DNA from: Spiribacter salilacus | GTDB taxonomy: Bacteria; Pseudomonadota; Gammaproteobacteria; Nitrococcales; Nitrococcaceae | Length of the DNA stretch: 64,000 nucleotides | Reading direction: 5' to 3' | Assembly: GCF_009649225.1 (NCBI RefSeq) | Contig: NZ_WJPP01000002.1 | Coordinates: 372,001 to 436,000 of the forward strand | Shown here: in pieces, positions 34,205 through 44,384 of the stretch | How positions within the stretch are numbered: the first letter of the stretch is position 1 | Layout: every line of letters starts with the position of its first letter | Position numbers and translations under genes: made by a program | Notes under the pieces: generated by a model | Told to the model about the DNA's origin: nothing | What the model saw: only the letters and a program-made list of their open reading frames with translations | The model's database searches: none

Positions 34205-34241
34205 TTCTAGAGAATTCTGCAGCCCGAGAAAAGCACAACAA

Positions 34242-35153
34242 CTATTCACTACTGCGCCGAGGAATGGCGCCACCGGCAATCGGCACATGAACCTCGCCAG
34301 TTTCACTTTTAATTTGTGCCTGTCCTTCTGTTCCCCAGGCATGCCCGTAAGCAACCTCCCAGGTTGCCGGCACACGCCCCGCACTATCTTGCTGCTGCTG
34401 ATACGCCGCCCGCATAGCCTGCAGCCGCCTTGGCGTGGTTAGTCCTTGGTCTCGCGCGGCCAGCACATTCCGAAAGCCCAATGCGCTCAAATCCTTGATT
34501 AGAGCATCAACACCCGCATAGGTCAGGGTAAAGTGATCTAAATCCATCACAGGGTCTGCCAAACGCGCACCCACCAGCGCATCACCAATGTCATGCATGT
34601 CCACAAAACTTTGCACATGCCCGGCATTATCAACCGTGGCCCAAGCCGCGCGCAGCTCTTTTAAGGTATCTGGCCCAAACGTGGCAAACATTAAAACGCC
34701 ACCCGGGGTTAATACGCGCTGAAATTCTCTAACTGTCGTTGCTAGGTCGCTGATCCGGTGTAGCACCAGTGATGAGAAAATCAAATCCACCGAGCTGGTG
34801 GCAAATGGCAATCGGTTAAGTCCCGTCACTAAACCGGGCAAGCGCCGCCATCTTGAAACGCTTTTCCGCGCTGCGCGCACAAAACCTGGTGCCTGGTCAG
34901 CCACCATTAATTGCGCCTTGGGATAGAGCCGCCGCAGGCCAGGTGTTGCTAGACCCGTGCCGCAGCCCAAATCAAGCACCCGCTTAGGTTGTAATTTAAT
35001 AAACTCCAAGCGCTCCAGCAGGCGCTTGGCAACTTCTCGATGCAGGACAGCCGCGTCGGCAAATGAATTGGCTGTTGCGTGAGCCGCACGCGTAAGCCGA
35101 CGATTCAGCGCGCGATTATCAACTAACAATGGATCAAGCTGAGATGTTTGCAT
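34242..35153 (-). CDS. bioC: Malonyl-ACP O-methyltransferase BioC
   Basis: A 303-residue SAM-dependent methyltransferase that caps malonyl-ACP so that fatty acid synthesis can build the pimelate chain of biotin. Motif I is VLDLGCGTGLATPGL. LNRLPFATSSVDLIFSSLVLH, split by the family-typical LPF, is followed by LTPGGVLMFATFGPDTLKEL, the BioC mark. The C-terminus has LTTPRRLQAM. Other starts at 35168 and upstream are possible; 35153 leaves room for a promoter before divergent comF. The other biotin genes are not in the window. Confidence 0.88.
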   Translation of the reverse strand: MQTSQLDPLLVDNRALNRRLTRAAHATANSFADAAVLHREVAKRLLERLEFIKLQPKRVLDLGCGTGLATPGLRRLYPKAQLMVADQAPGFVRAARKSVSRWRRLPGLVTGLNRLPFATSSVDLIFSSLVLHRISDLATTVREFQRVLTPGGVLMFATFGPDTLKELRAAWATVDNAGHVQSFVDMHDIGDALVGARLADPVMDLDHFTLTYAGVDALIKDLSALGFRNVLAARDQGLTTPRRLQAMRAAYQQQQDSAGRVPATWEVAYGHAWGTEGQAQIKSETGEVHVPIAGGAIPRRSSE

Positions 35154-35238
35154 CCGCTCATGCTGCCACATTTTACCGCCCATCGGCACGTGGGCCTGCC
35201 GCACTCTGCGCGCCGTATGCACCTGTCAGACTCGGTGG

Positions 35239-35913
35239 ATGTCCACTATTAACACTTGGCTTCACCAACTATTCGATGGTCGATGCCGTTTCTGCCATAT
35301 CCCCTGCTCAAAGCAGGATATTTGCCCTGCCTGCAAAGAGGATCTGCCGTGGATTACTGCCGCGTGCTATGCCTGTGGCTTGCCATTGGCATCTGGTGCG
35401 GTGTACTGCGCCGATTGTCTGAGTAGCCCGCCGCCATTCACGCATACAATCGCCATTTGGCGCTATTGCGATGATATTCAACGGCTAATCCAAGCTTATA
35501 AATTTGAGGAAGATTTTGCTGCGGGACGACTACTGGCCGAGTTAGCTGCAGAAACATTGCAACAGCGTCAGTCTTTGTTAGATGCACCCGTTATTCCCAT
35601 GCCGATACACCCAAAACGCCGCCGATCCAGAGGCTTTGACCACACTCATCACCTTGCCAAATGGATGGGCTGCAGCGTTTCTGGTCAACTACTCAAACGG
35701 CAGCGCCACACCCCACCGCAAAGCGGCCTTGATGCCGCTGCGCGCGCCAAAAATCTGGCCCAGGCATTTACGCTCACGGCAACACCTCCAAAGCAGGTGA
35801 TTTTGTTTGATGATGTTTTAACCACAGGCGCAAGTACGCGCGAAGCCGCTGCCACGCTAAAGGCCACGGGAGTCGAAAGGGTTGAATGCTTCGTCTTAGC
35901 GCGGGCTATATAA
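35239..35913 (+). CDS. comF: ComF family phosphoribosyltransferase-like protein
   Basis: A 224-residue protein. An N-terminal zinc-finger-like part has four Cys pairs ([29 protein letters not shown]). A phosphoribosyltransferase domain follows, with the PRPP loop [18 protein letters not shown] near residue 190 and the conserved [15 protein letters not shown]. ComF-type proteins assist DNA uptake in competent bacteria, and this genome also carries pilM-pilQ, so natural transformation is plausible. Its 3' end overlaps convergent ubiA by 8 bases. Confidence 0.9.
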   Translation: MSTINTWLHQLFDGRCRFCHIPCSKQDICPACKEDLPWITAACYACGLPLASGAVYCADCLSSPPPFTHTIAIWRYCDDIQRLIQAYKFEEDFAAGRLLAELAAETLQQRQSLLDAPVIPMPIHPKRRRSRGFDHTHHLAKWMGCSVSGQLLKRQRHTPPQSGLDAAARAKNLAQAFTLTATPPKQVILFDDVLTTGASTREAAATLKATGVERVECFVLARAI

Positions 35914-36778
35914 ACTGCAGAACAAGACCTAAAAAGATCACACCGCCGTAAACATTGTTGTTTAAGAATGCCCGAAAGCAATCGGCACGCTCACGATGCC
36001 AAATCAATTTTTGCTGCCAAACAAAAAAACCTGCCCCAACAACCACGCCAACATACCACCACACGCCAAGCTCAGCCTGCAGGCCAATCCACAACAAAAG
36101 CCCCGTTAAAATCAGCTGTAAAATGCCAATAATGAGCCGATCGTATTGACCAAATAAAATGGCCGTGGAGCGAATGCCAATTTTTACATCATCATCGCGA
36201 TCTACCATGGCGTATTGGGTGTCATAAATGGTGGCCCAAATAACAGTGGCACCAAAAACCCACCACGCAATAGAAGGAACCGCGCCGGTTTGTGCAGCAA
36301 ACGCCATTGGCACCGCCCAACCAAACGCCGCACCTAAGTGGATTTGGGGTAAATGCGTGTAACGCTTCATAAAAGGATACGTTGCCGCAATTACCACCCC
36401 CACAAACGAGAGCAACACGGTTAAGCGGTTCATTAACAAAACCAAACCAAATGCCGTTAAACACAGCGCGGCAAATAACAACAGTGCCTCCCGCTCGCTA
36501 ACTGCCCCGGTGGTTAAGGGTCGCTCGCGTGTGCGTTTAACGTGGCGGTCAAAATCGCGGTCTGCATAGTCGTTAATGACACAACCGGCTGCGCGCATCA
36601 CCAATACACCTAAGATGAACACGATCAGCACATCAAGGTGAGGCAACCCATCTGCGGCTAACCAAAGTGCCCATAAGGTGGGCCAGAGCAACAAAAAATT
36701 GCCGATGGGGCGGTCCAATCGTGCCAAGCGGGCATACAGCCCAGCGCGATGGCGCCAGTCCACACGATCAACCCACAT
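35906..36778 (-). CDS. ubiA: 4-hydroxybenzoate polyprenyltransferase
   Basis: A 290-residue membrane prenyltransferase that attaches the isoprenoid tail to 4-hydroxybenzoate in ubiquinone synthesis. The first Asp motif is [21 protein letters not shown] near residue 70 and the second is [16 protein letters not shown]. The N-terminal [21 protein letters not shown] is typical. The start overlaps ubiC by 11 bases, giving a ubiC-ubiA pair as in E. coli. Confidence 0.96.
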   Translation of the reverse strand: MWVDRVDWRHRAGLYARLARLDRPIGNFLLLWPTLWALWLAADGLPHLDVLIVFILGVLVMRAAGCVINDYADRDFDRHVKRTRERPLTTGAVSEREALLLFAALCLTAFGLVLLMNRLTVLLSFVGVVIAATYPFMKRYTHLPQIHLGAAFGWAVPMAFAAQTGAVPSIAWWVFGATVIWATIYDTQYAMVDRDDDVKIGIRSTAILFGQYDRLIIGILQLILTGLLLWIGLQAELGVWWYVGVVVGAGFFVWQQKLIWHRERADCFRAFLNNNVYGGVIFLGLVLQFI

Positions 36779-37328
36779 TGGTTAACTCCTCTAATAAAGC
36801 CGGCAAGAAAACCTCGGTAATTAAAAGGGGGCGCCCCCCAATACGAAAGATGGAACGTCTAGCCCATGCCGATGTGGCCTTTCCCCCAAAACTCGCAGAT
36901 AAACCAAGCCGACTCTCTCTTGGCACTGGCGCCACCTCAATTGGCCCGCGGGCCACGGGATATCGACCGAACAAAAGCGCCCCAAGCGGACGTGCACCCA
37001 ACCGACGAAAACGCCGCAGTGGCCCATGTAAGCTGCTGACGGGAATAATGCTTCGCGCATAAACTAGGGGTGTTGAACCCCGACACAGTTCCACCTCTCG
37101 CAGCCAAACTTTGCGCGGCTCGCGCACCGCTAACCGAGCCCGCTCATCAGGCCAAGGCTGAACCCAGCATTCTCGAATCACTCGCACCCGAAATTGTTGG
37201 CCGGCAATACCGCGAAGCCGCCGGGTTAATGAGCCAGGCTCATCCAACCAAGGCTTGAGTTTTTTTGGCACAGCGGTAATTGCCGATAATCGACGCGGCC
37301 GCCAGCCACGGGTTCCCGGTTCACTCAT
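36768..37328 (-). CDS. ubiC: Chorismate--pyruvate lyase
   Basis: A 186-residue enzyme that turns chorismate into 4-hydroxybenzoate and pyruvate, the first step of ubiquinone synthesis. Family residues are visible in RECWVQPW near residue 55, [33 protein letters not shown] and [23 protein letters not shown] 37328 is four bases after the recG stop; a TTG one codon earlier is possible. It overlaps ubiA, so product and next enzyme are co-translated. Confidence 0.9.
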   Translation of the reverse strand: MSEPGTRGWRPRRLSAITAVPKKLKPWLDEPGSLTRRLRGIAGQQFRVRVIRECWVQPWPDERARLAVREPRKVWLREVELCRGSTPLVYARSIIPVSSLHGPLRRFRRLGARPLGALLFGRYPVARGPIEVAPVPRESRLGLSASFGGKATSAWARRSIFRIGGRPLLITEVFLPALLEELTNVG

Positions 37329-37331
37329 CAA

Positions 37332-39407
37332 TTATACCTGCGCGTAGCGCTCGCCAGCGCCAACCCATCGATCGATAAGAGCCTGCGTGGCGTCTGGATA
37401 CTGTTGTAGTAGCGTTGCTGCTGCCTGCTGAACATGATCAAGCAAATCGCCATCGCGCAGCAAATCAGCAATCCGATAATTTAACTCACCCGTCTGCCGT
37501 GTTCCTAACAACTCACCCGGCCCACGAATCTCTAAATCTCGGCGGGCAATGCGAAAGCCATCGTTACTTTCGCGCAATACCGACAATCGCGCGCGAGCGG
37601 TTTGGCTTAGTGGTGATTTGTATAACAGCACACAACTGCTGACGGCCTCTCCTCGCCCCACCCGACCGCGCAACTGATGCAGTTGAGCAAGCCCAAAACG
37701 CTCGGCATTTTCAATGACCATCAGTGAGGCGTTAGGCACATTCACGCCCACCTCAATTACCGTGGTGGCAACGAGCAAATCAAGCTCCCCTTGCTCAAAA
37801 GCATGCATGGCGGCCTCTTTTTCTTCTGCTTTTAGCCGGCCATGCACCAGCCCAACGCGCACGTCTGGCAAGTGGGTGCGCATACGCTCGGCCGTTGCTT
37901 CGGCCGCCTCGGCCTCAAGCACATCAGAGGCTTCAATCAAGGCACAAACCCAGTAAACCTGGCGCCCTTCCTTACAGGCAACGCGCACGCGATCCATGAC
38001 CTCATCACGCCGGCTATCGGGCAGCGCCACCGTTTGCACCGGGGTACGCCCCGGCGGCAGCTCATCAATAACCGACACGTCCAAATCCGCATAGGCTGTC
38101 ATCGCTAAAGTGCGCGGTATTGGTGTGGCCGTCATGACAAGCTGATGCGGCTGAATGTGGCCGCCACCTTTATCGCGAAGCGCAAGCCGCTGATGCACCC
38201 CAAAGCGATGCTGCTCATCCACCACGACCAGCCCCAAGCGATGAAATACGACGGCCTCTTGAAACAAAGCATGCGTACCAATCACGACTTGGGTACGACC
38301 TTCAGCCAGATTAAGCAATGCCTGGCGATGCGCCGCAGCAGATAGCCGCCCGCCGAGCCAGTCCACCTGCACGCCCAGCGGCTCAAGCCAGCCCATAAAA
38401 CTGCGATAATGTTGCTCGGTGAGCAATTCGGTGGGCGCCATCACCGCCGCCTGCCAGCCGGATTCCACGGCACTCAAGGTGGCCAGTGCGGCAACCACGG
38501 TTTTACCGGAGCCCACATCGCCCTGCACCAGCCTTAGCATGGGCTCTGTGGTGGCCAAATCGGCTTTAATCTCTGCATGCACCCGTTGCTGCGCTTGAGT
38601 CAGGGCAAATCCCAACTGCGTTAATAACGCACCCGGTAACTCGCCTTCTACATTCAGCGCAGGCGCCGGGGCCACGCGCTGATGCTCGGCCCGCAGACGC
38701 AATAGACTTAAGCGATGCGCCAGCAACTCTTCAAAAGCAAGACGCCGCACCGCAGGATCACGCCCTTCGATAAGAGCCGCAATGTCGGCATCCGTCTCTG
38801 GAGCGTGGACGTGGCGTAAAGCGGCGCTAAGAGAAGGCAGTTTCAACGCTGCGCGCAGCGCTTCGGGTAGCCATTCTTGCAGGGTGTCTACTTGCTCAAG
38901 TGCCGCGGCCATAGCGCGTCTAATTTGCAGCTGGGTCAAGCCCTCGGTTGAGGGGTAGACCGGAATAAAACCGCCGGTGGGTGGTGGCGCATCGGGCTCT
39001 ACCAAAGACCACTCAGGATGCACCATTTGCAACATGACTGGCCCTGGCCGTGCCTCGCCAAACAGCCTAAGTCGGGCGCCACGCACGAGCTTTTGGCGTT
39101 GCGCCCCGTAAAAATGAAAAAACACCAACTCTAAATGTCCAGTGCCATCACTAATGCGGCACACCAGTCGTTGCCGCCGCCCGCCCGTAACCTCACTGGC
39201 GGTCACTTCTCCTTCTACCAACGCACTCACACCCGGACGAAGCTCGCCAACGCGCAGCACGCGTGTACGATCTTCATAGCGGGCCGGCAGATGAAACGGG
39301 AGATCTTCAACGCGGCGAATGCCAAGCTTGCCTAACTTTTCAGCAAGCCGCGCGCCGATGCCCGGTAGTCGGGTCAGCGCGGTGCCTACTCCCTTCTCAG
39401 GGGGCAC
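37332..39407 (-). CDS. recG: ATP-dependent DNA helicase RecG
   Basis: A 691-residue superfamily 2 helicase that reverses stalled forks and processes D-loops and R-loops. The N-terminal wedge domain includes an OB fold at about 60-160 (LVEGEVTASEVTGGRRQRLVC). Helicase motifs follow: I in LVQGDVGSGKTVVAALA, Ia MAPTELLTEQH, II in VVDEQHRFGVHQR, III VMTATPIPRTLAM, V TTVIEVGVNVPNAS and VI LHQLRGRVGRG. It starts at GTG 39407, three bases after the ridA stop. Confidence 0.97.
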   Translation of the reverse strand: MPPEKGVGTALTRLPGIGARLAEKLGKLGIRRVEDLPFHLPARYEDRTRVLRVGELRPGVSALVEGEVTASEVTGGRRQRLVCRISDGTGHLELVFFHFYGAQRQKLVRGARLRLFGEARPGPVMLQMVHPEWSLVEPDAPPPTGGFIPVYPSTEGLTQLQIRRAMAAALEQVDTLQEWLPEALRAALKLPSLSAALRHVHAPETDADIAALIEGRDPAVRRLAFEELLAHRLSLLRLRAEHQRVAPAPALNVEGELPGALLTQLGFALTQAQQRVHAEIKADLATTEPMLRLVQGDVGSGKTVVAALATLSAVESGWQAAVMAPTELLTEQHYRSFMGWLEPLGVQVDWLGGRLSAAAHRQALLNLAEGRTQVVIGTHALFQEAVVFHRLGLVVVDEQHRFGVHQRLALRDKGGGHIQPHQLVMTATPIPRTLAMTAYADLDVSVIDELPPGRTPVQTVALPDSRRDEVMDRVRVACKEGRQVYWVCALIEASDVLEAEAAEATAERMRTHLPDVRVGLVHGRLKAEEKEAAMHAFEQGELDLLVATTVIEVGVNVPNASLMVIENAERFGLAQLHQLRGRVGRGEAVSSCVLLYKSPLSQTARARLSVLRESNDGFRIARRDLEIRGPGELLGTRQTGELNYRIADLLRDGDLLDHVQQAAATLLQQYPDATQALIDRWVGAGERYAQV

Positions 39408-39410
39408 GGA

Positions 39411-39803
39411 TTAGGCCTGATCTGCGAGACTCATGATCGCCTCAACCTCTACCATTGCCTGACGCGGCAATGCGGCTACACCAATGGCAGCCCGCGCGGG
39501 ATAAGGCTCACTGAAATACTCGGCCATCAACTGATTCACAGTGGCAAAATGGCCAAGGTCAGTTAAAAAGATGGTTAGCTTGACGATATCTTCTAACCCA
39601 CCGCCAGCTGCCATACACAAATTAGACAGATTCTCGAAGACTCGAATGGTTTGCGCTTCAATATCTGGCCCAACCATTTCCATGGTGATGGGGTCTAGCG
39701 GAATTTGACCCGATAAAAAAACAAGATCGCCCACCCGAACTGCTTGAGAGTAAGGTCCGATAGCGGCAGGGGCCTGATCGGTCTGAATAATTTTGCGTGC
39801 CAT
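39411..39803 (-). CDS. ridA: RidA family enamine/imine deaminase
   Basis: A 130-residue trimeric protein that hydrolyses reactive enamines and imines such as 2-aminoacrylate from PLP enzymes. Marks are [21 protein letters not shown] and SGQIPLDP at the N-terminus, the catalytic Arg in [13 protein letters not shown] and the closing MVEVEAIM. A strong TAAGGAG ribosome site precedes ATG 39803. The spoT-ridA-recG order is typical of gammaproteobacteria. Confidence 0.96.
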   Translation of the reverse strand: MARKIIQTDQAPAAIGPYSQAVRVGDLVFLSGQIPLDPITMEMVGPDIEAQTIRVFENLSNLCMAAGGGLEDIVKLTIFLTDLGHFATVNQLMAEYFSEPYPARAAIGVAALPRQAMVEVEAIMSLADQA

Positions 39804-39816
39804 AAATGTAAGCTCC

Positions 39817-41988
39817 TTAACCCCGCTGCCGGGTAATTCTTAAAACCGCAGACAAACCCCGTAATCGCCGCATGATGCGAGCCAGATGGATACGATCCTG
39901 CACACCGAGCACCAAGCGAATAGTGGCGATCATACCCTCTTTTTCATCAATCTTAATGCCATCGATACTTGCTTCCATGTCCGAAATCACAGCGGCCACG
40001 CTAGCGAGAACGCCACGGTCGTTCATAACCTCAACACTCAGCGCTGCGGGATATTCTCCCTCGGCCTCCGGATCCCACTGCACATCAATCCATTTTTCCG
40101 GATGATTGCGATATTCGCGAATGTTATGACACGCCTGATGATGAATCACCACACCGCGCCCTGCGCTGGCAAAGCCCACAATCGGATCACCAGGAATAGG
40201 CCGGCAGCAACGGGCAAAAGTAACCACGGCGCCTTCGGTGCCCCGAATGCTTAGCGAACCCATTGATTCTGACTCATCTTGGGCATCAGGCGTATCAGCC
40301 GGTGTGCCGGCAAGGCGACGCGCCACCAGCCAAGGCATCCGTCTACCCAAACCCACCTCAGCAAATAATTCGGCTTCAGATTCTGCGCCGAGCGCCTGAA
40401 CCGCTGCGCTAACGCGCTCATGATCCACTTCAGATAAGGGAACATTCATTGCAGTCAATGCTTGATCGACCAATCGCCGACCCAACGCTTCTGCCTCCTC
40501 GCCCTGCAGCCGCTTTAGGCTATGTCGAATGGCGGTTCTTGCCTTCGCGGTTACCACAAAATCGAGCCAAGCCGGATTGGGCCGTGCGATTGGCGAAACA
40601 ATCACCTCAACGGTTTGGCCGTTTTCTAAAGGCGTGCGCAACGGTGCTAACCGATTATCGATATTGGCGGCAATGCAGGCATCACCAATATCGGAGTGCA
40701 CCGCATAGGCAAAGTCTACGGCCGTAGCGCCTTTTGGCAGCTCCATGATGTCGCCATTTGGCGTAAACACGTAGACTTCATCCGGCAGCAAATCAATTTT
40801 GACGTTTTCAATAAACTCTAAGGAATTGCCTGCGCTTTCTTGTAGCTCCATCAGCCCGTGCACCCATTCACGTGCTCGACTTTGCGCGGCATTGCTCGCG
40901 CTGCCTTGGTCTTTGTATAACCAGTGCGCGGCAATGCCCGCTTCAGCCACGCGATCCATATCAGCCGTGCGAATTTGCACCTCTACCTGTATTCGGCGCG
41001 GGCCGAGCAAAGTGGTATGCAGGCTTTGATAGCCGTTAATTTTTGGAATGGCGATATAGTCTTTAACTCGACCGGGCAGCGGCTTATACAGTGCATGGCA
41101 AATGCCTAGGGCGCGATAACAGGTATCTACATCGCCAACCACAATTCTGAATCCATACACATCGAAGATGTCATCAAACCCGGCCTGCTTGAGCCGCATT
41201 TTCTGATAGATGCTCCAAAGGTGTTTTTCGCGACCAATGACGCGGCCATCAATCTTGGCTTCGCTTAAAGCCTGATCAAAGCCCGATCGAACCGTATCTA
41301 AAAGCTCTCTTCGCGACCCACGCTGTCTGCGAAGTCGCTCTTTCAGCACGCGATAGCGCATGGGATACAGCGCCGCAAACCCAAGATCTTCCAGCTCCAC
41401 CCGCAAGCTATTAATGCCAAGGCGCTGTGCAATGGGCGCATAAATCTCAAGCGTTTCGCGAGCGATACGGCCACGCTTGCTCGGAGGCATCACCCAAATC
41501 GTGCGCATGTTATGAAGCCGATCGGCCAGCTTGATTAAGATGACCCGAATATCTTGAGCCATAGCCAAGACCATCTTGCGAAAGTTTTCGGCCTGCGCTT
41601 CGGCTTTACTGCGAAAATTAATTTGGGTGAGCTTAGAGACACCATCAACCAGCTGCGCCACTTCGGGGCCAAACGCCTCGGCAATTTCTGCCTTCGCCGT
41701 TGGCGTATCCTCAATGACATCGTGCAGGATGGCGGCACATAAGCTGTCAGCATCGAGCCCCATTTCGGCAAGCGACCGGGCCACTGCCAGCGGATGAGTA
41801 ATGTAGGGCTCGCCAGACAAGCGGCGCTGACCTTCATGCGCCGCTGCACCAAATTGGTAGGCCCGGTAGACCTTTTGAACCTGAAGGGGGTCTAGATATT
41901 CTTCAAGCAGCGAGCATAAATCAGCGGCGCGGCTAGCGGAATCGACGCTAACCGTCTCCCGATTCACTACCGCATCACTGCTTGCCAT
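39817..41988 (-). CDS. spoT: Bifunctional (p)ppGpp synthetase/hydrolase
   Basis: A 723-residue RelA/SpoT enzyme. The N-terminal HD hydrolase keeps its metal residues (His65 in YITHPLA, His89-Asp90 in [10 protein letters not shown]). The synthetase domain has the substrate loop [15 protein letters not shown] follows near residues 405-465 ([19 protein letters not shown]), then the helical and conserved-cysteine part ([17 protein letters not shown]) and a C-terminal ACT domain. Both active sites look complete, as expected for SpoT rather than RelA. It sits between rpoZ and ridA. Confidence 0.97.
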   Translation of the reverse strand: MASSDAVVNRETVSVDSASRAADLCSLLEEYLDPLQVQKVYRAYQFGAAAHEGQRRLSGEPYITHPLAVARSLAEMGLDADSLCAAILHDVIEDTPTAKAEIAEAFGPEVAQLVDGVSKLTQINFRSKAEAQAENFRKMVLAMAQDIRVILIKLADRLHNMRTIWVMPPSKRGRIARETLEIYAPIAQRLGINSLRVELEDLGFAALYPMRYRVLKERLRRQRGSRRELLDTVRSGFDQALSEAKIDGRVIGREKHLWSIYQKMRLKQAGFDDIFDVYGFRIVVGDVDTCYRALGICHALYKPLPGRVKDYIAIPKINGYQSLHTTLLGPRRIQVEVQIRTADMDRVAEAGIAAHWLYKDQGSASNAAQSRAREWVHGLMELQESAGNSLEFIENVKIDLLPDEVYVFTPNGDIMELPKGATAVDFAYAVHSDIGDACIAANIDNRLAPLRTPLENGQTVEVIVSPIARPNPAWLDFVVTAKARTAIRHSLKRLQGEEAEALGRRLVDQALTAMNVPLSEVDHERVSAAVQALGAESEAELFAEVGLGRRMPWLVARRLAGTPADTPDAQDESESMGSLSIRGTEGAVVTFARCCRPIPGDPIVGFASAGRGVVIHHQACHNIREYRNHPEKWIDVQWDPEAEGEYPAALSVEVMNDRGVLASVAAVISDMEASIDGIKIDEKEGMIATIRLVLGVQDRIHLARIMRRLRGLSAVLRITRQRG

Positions 41989-41998
41989 GAGGTGCTAA

Positions 41999-42304
41999 TC
42001 AACCGACAGGCTGATCTCCATTTGCCGCGTCTTCACTTGCCGCTGCGTCAGCCGCGGCCTCGTCTGCCTGCTGCTGCAATGCGCCTAGGGCTTCAGCAGC
42101 TTCGTGCTCAACGCTCAAAATCTCAGAAGTTACATGCCCTTCGGCAATTTCGCGTAAAGCGACGACGGTGGGTTTGTCGTTTTCCCACTCCACCAGCGGC
42201 TGGGTGCCGCGTGCGACTTGGCGCGCCCGGCGGGTAGCCGCCAGCACCAACTCGAATCGGTTATCAATTGTCTCAAGACAGTCCTCGACCGTCACACGTG
42301 CCAT
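41999..42304 (-). CDS. rpoZ: RNA polymerase omega subunit
   Basis: A 101-residue omega subunit: [21 protein letters not shown], then [11 protein letters not shown] and [15 protein letters not shown]. Omega binds the beta-prime tail, helps assemble RNA polymerase and is needed for part of the ppGpp response, which fits its place just before spoT. The C-terminal 30 residues are a low-complexity run of Ala, Glu and Asp. A GGAGG ribosome site lies 8 bases before the start; the gap to gmk is 46 bases. Confidence 0.96.
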   Translation of the reverse strand: MARVTVEDCLETIDNRFELVLAATRRARQVARGTQPLVEWENDKPTVVALREIAEGHVTSEILSVEHEAAEALGALQQQADEAAADAAASEDAANGDQPVG

Positions 42305-42350
42305 GGGGCAACCTCCGGGTATTCTTCAAGTGTATGATTCTAGGTGCAGT

Positions 42351-42998
42351 CTAGCCTGAACCGGGCTGTTCAAGCAAAGCCGAAATTATCTCAGCCTGCG
42401 CGGTCAACTGCCGGCGCAACTGAAGCCGACGTGCCTGAATAATCGCATTAAGATCGGTTAGCGCTTGCTGGAAGTCATCATTCACCACCAAATAGTCATA
42501 TTCGGTGCAGTGCTGCATCTCGGCTACGGCCGCCTCCATGCGCCGAGCAATTACCTCATCGCTATCCTGGTTTCGGGCTCGCAAACGCTGCTCTAGTGCT
42601 GCCAGCGAGGGAGGCAAAATAAATATAGACACCACATTGAGCAGCCGCTCACGCACTTGCCGAGCGCCCTGCCAGTCAATCTCCAAAAGCACATCATGGC
42701 CTTGCTCAAGCTCTAACTGAATGGCTGCCCAGCTCGTGCCATAGCGTCGGTCAAACACATGCGCATGCTCTACAAAGGCATTTTGCTCGATTAGCCCGAC
42801 AAAAGTAGGATCATCAACAAAATGATAATCCACGCCATCACGCTCAGCAGAGCGTGGCGCACGTGTGGTGTGCGATACCGACACCGCCAAACCCGAGTCC
42901 TGCTCAATCAGCGCACGCAACAACGAGGTTTTACCCGCCCCCGAAGCCGCGGAGACCACATAAACCGTTTCAACAGTGCCGTTTTCCATACCGGGCAT
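42351..42998 (-). CDS. gmk: Guanylate kinase
   Basis: A 215-residue kinase that converts GMP to GDP. The P-loop is [14 protein letters not shown], the GMP-binding part is [21 protein letters not shown], and the lid region is [24 protein letters not shown] 42998 is picked because AAAAGG lies just before it; ATG 42989 gives a start closer to the family norm but lacks a ribosome site. It leads the minus-strand run through rpoZ, spoT, ridA, recG and on to ubiC-ubiA, and diverges from rph. Confidence 0.95.
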   Translation of the reverse strand: MPGMENGTVETVYVVSAASGAGKTSLLRALIEQDSGLAVSVSHTTRAPRSAERDGVDYHFVDDPTFVGLIEQNAFVEHAHVFDRRYGTSWAAIQLELEQGHDVLLEIDWQGARQVRERLLNVVSIFILPPSLAALEQRLRARNQDSDEVIARRMEAAVAEMQHCTEYDYLVVNDDFQQALTDLNAIIQARRLQLRRQLTAQAEIISALLEQPGSG

Positions 42999-43047
42999 GG
43001 TACCTTTTGCGCTCAATTTGCGCACCGCTTTCAACAGGAGATCCTTT

Positions 43048-43770
43048 ATGCGCCCTAGTGGCCGGTCACCAAGCCAGCTTCGCGCCGTTCGCTTGACGCG
43101 CGGTTTTACTCAGTATGCAGAAGGCTCGGTCCTTGTGGAGTTCGGCCACACCCGCGTACTTTGCACCGCTTCTGTCGAGTCACGAGTGCCACCCTGGCTG
43201 CGTAACTCCGGACGCGGCTGGGTCACGGCCGAGTACGGCATGCTGCCACGCGCAACGAATACCCGCACTGATCGTGAAGCAAGCCGTGGCAAACAGCAGG
43301 GACGTACCATTGAGATTCAGCGTCTCATCGGCCGGTCGCTGCGCGCCATTGTTGATTTAGAAGCGCTAGGCGAGCGTCGCATTGTGGTTGATTGTGATGT
43401 TTTGCAGGCTGACGGCGGCACACGAACCGCCGCCATTACCGGCAGTTATGTTGCCCTAGCCGATGCCGTTGGTACGCTTTTGCGCGCTGGTCGTATTCGC
43501 CGCAACCCTTTGCACGGCCAAGTGGCCGCCGTTTCGGTAGGGATTCATGCCGGCACGCCCGTGCTTGATCTGGATTATGCAGAAGACGCAGAAGCTGAAA
43601 CCGACATGAATGTGGTGATGAATGACGCCGGACATTTCATCGAGGTACAGGGCACCGCCGAAGGTCATGCCTTTCGGCGCGAAGAGCTCAATACGTTGCT
43701 GGATCTAGCCAGCGACGGCATAGAAACCCTAATCAAACTGCAACGCGAGGCACTGGAGCAGGCCCTATGA
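43048..43770 (+). CDS. rph: Ribonuclease PH
   Basis: A 240-residue phosphorolytic exoribonuclease that trims tRNA 3' ends. It begins [19 protein letters not shown] and has [35 protein letters not shown], the phosphate-binding [19 protein letters not shown] and [18 protein letters not shown] 43048 has a good GGAG site; an in-frame opening at 42976 would run over the gmk promoter region. Its stop overlaps rdgB by four bases. Confidence 0.96.
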   Translation: MRPSGRSPSQLRAVRLTRGFTQYAEGSVLVEFGHTRVLCTASVESRVPPWLRNSGRGWVTAEYGMLPRATNTRTDREASRGKQQGRTIEIQRLIGRSLRAIVDLEALGERRIVVDCDVLQADGGTRTAAITGSYVALADAVGTLLRAGRIRRNPLHGQVAAVSVGIHAGTPVLDLDYAEDAEAETDMNVVMNDAGHFIEVQGTAEGHAFRREELNTLLDLASDGIETLIKLQREALEQAL

Positions 43771-44384
43771 CGGTGCCGGCCAGCATTGTTTTAGCCACTG
43801 GCAACCCAGGAAAAGTGGCCGAATTTAATATGCTACTGGCTAATTTTGGCACGCAAGTACGGCCGCAATCTTATTGGGCCGTACCCGAGGCGGCTGAGAC
43901 TGGCACCACGTTTGTCGAAAACGCCATTATCAAAGCCCGCAACGCCTGCGCACATACCGGGCTGCCGGCCATTGCCGATGACTCGGGCATGGAAATTCCG
44001 GCGCTTGACGGTGAACCCGGTGTTTATTCCGCACGCTGGGCTGGGCCTGATGCCGATGATGAACAAAATAATGCGCATTTGATTGATGCACTGCTCGATC
44101 TTGCGCCGAATGAACGGCTGGCTTACTACCGCTGTGTTTTAGTGTACCTGCGGCATGCCGCTGATCCAGCACCCCTAATTGCTGAGGGCGTTTGGCAGGG
44201 GGAAGTGGTTGAAACAGCCTCTGGAACCGGAGGCTTTGGCTATGATCCGCATTTTTACTTACCCGAGCATCAATGTACCGCGGCGGCGCTGGATTCAGCC
44301 ACTAAAAACCGCTGCAGCCATCGTGGCCAAGCCCTTCGAGATTTACGCCAAGCTTTAGAGCAGGAATGGACATCGCACGTCTAA
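43767..44384 (+). CDS. rdgB: dITP/XTP pyrophosphatase
   Basis: A 205-residue Ham1-family enzyme that removes non-canonical purine triphosphates. Motifs are [14 protein letters not shown] near the N-terminus, [35 protein letters not shown] and [10 protein letters not shown] at the end. It continues directly into hemW with a 19-base overlap, as in Pseudomonas, where rdgB and hemW lie after the metX-metW block. Confidence 0.95.
   Translation: MTVPASIVLATGNPGKVAEFNMLLANFGTQVRPQSYWAVPEAAETGTTFVENAIIKARNACAHTGLPAIADDSGMEIPALDGEPGVYSARWAGPDADDEQNNAHLIDALLDLAPNERLAYYRCVLVYLRHAADPAPLIAEGVWQGEVVETASGTGGFGYDPHFYLPEHQCTAAALDSATKNRCSHRGQALRDLRQALEQEWTSHV

Noticed and set aside
43005-43025. Operator at the TGCGC/GCGCA inverted repeat between gmk and rph
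   Set aside because: Only 5 bp of symmetry with a 7-base spacer; too weak to call.
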